Shown one piece after another: positions 32,928 to 33,015 of a stretch of 33,015 nucleotides of DNA. This stretch comes from Micromonospora tarensis (lineage in GTDB: Bacteria > Actinomycetota > Actinomycetes > Mycobacteriales > Micromonosporaceae). The notes under the pieces were generated by a model. The model saw only the letters and a program-made list of their open reading frames with translations, was not told the DNA's origin and did no database searches. The first letter of the stretch is position 1. Each line of letters opens with the position of its first letter. Location: the NCBI RefSeq assembly GCF_016803395.1, contig NZ_JAEVHL010000047.1, positions 1 to 33,015 of the forward strand. Direction: 5' to 3'. A program made the translations under genes and the position numbers.

Positions 32928-33015
32928 ATGCACCCCAAGAACCGCTGGTTGCGGGCGGCCGCCGCCCTCGTCACCGCGATTGGCCTCGCCGCGACCCCCA
33001 CCCCGCCCGCCCAGG
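32928..33015 (+). CDS. secreted protein, N-terminal fragment (runs off right edge)
   Basis: From ATG 32928 the frame gives 29 complete codons to the window edge: MHPKNRW followed by a hydrophobic Ala-rich stretch (RAAAALVTAIGLAAT) and TPTPPAQ, a typical Sec signal peptide near its cleavage site. A weak TTGGAG site precedes it. What follows is outside the window, so no function can be named. It directly follows two secreted carbohydrate-active proteins and could belong with them. Confidence 0.65.
   Translation, partial: MHPKNRWLRAAAALVTAIGLAATPTPPAQ

Overview
The window is very GC-rich. It has tight GTGA or ATGA stop/start overlaps, many GTG starts, Sec and lipoprotein signals and long hairpin terminators. 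This is typical of a filamentous actinomycete. The mix of genes looks most like Micromonosporaceae, but that placement is inference. No rRNA, tRNA, CRISPR array, IS element or phage integration signature was seen.

Layout. (1) 1-5150, minus strand: the downstream end of a polyketide-type operon. In transcription order it holds an Sfp-type phosphopantetheinyl transferase, a fused malonyl acyltransferase/PfaD-type enoyl reductase (a trans-acting AT-ER, the hallmark of trans-AT PKS or PUFA-like systems), an alpha/beta hydrolase, a SAM methyltransferase and an acyl carrier protein that runs off the left edge. (2) 5497-7383: a secreted CocE/X-Pro dipeptidyl-peptidase family hydrolase, followed by a perfect bidirectional terminator. 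(3) 7463-11667: a polytopic membrane protein, diverging from an operon of a PAF-acetylhydrolase-like protein that lacks the nucleophile serine and a NarL-type two-component system. (4) 11726-20039: the most unusual block. A leftward operon carries a possible 29-residue peptide (MDCC...), an unclassified protein with an HDFFGH motif, a SufS-like cysteine desulfurase, a UbiE-type methyltransferase, a cystathionine gamma-lyase/synthase family enzyme and a frameshifted homocysteine S-methyltransferase. Diverging from it are a 14-TM MFS exporter and a short-type S-adenosylhomocysteine hydrolase.

(5) 20187-27006: a small DUF2199-like protein, a complete tripartite tricarboxylate transporter (TctA, TctB, TctC), an OmpR-type two-component system diverging from it, and a TAXI-type solute-binding lipoprotein without TRAP membrane subunits. 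This resembles a tctDE/bctCBA carboxylate-sensing and uptake module. (6) 27081-27848: an external type II thioesterase, probably serving a PKS/NRPS. (7) 28387-33015: secreted carbohydrate-active proteins. They are a multidomain sugar dehydrogenase (glucose/sorbosone dehydrogenase, PKD, CBM6-like, ricin lectin), a DUF1080 plus two discoidin-domain protein, and the first codons of another secreted protein.

How they fit together. Block 4 reads as a self-contained sulfur and methyl-transfer cassette. Sulfur is mobilised by the desulfurase and the gamma-lyase family enzyme, a substrate is methylated, and S-adenosylhomocysteine is cleared and recycled by SAHH and, if intact, the homocysteine methyltransferase. 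An MFS pump probably exports the product. The product is unknown, and the HDFFGH protein and mini-ORF have no function I can assign. This is the best candidate in the window for an undescribed system. Whether it belongs to the same biosynthetic cluster as the PKS genes of block 1, 6.5 kb away, cannot be decided from this window.
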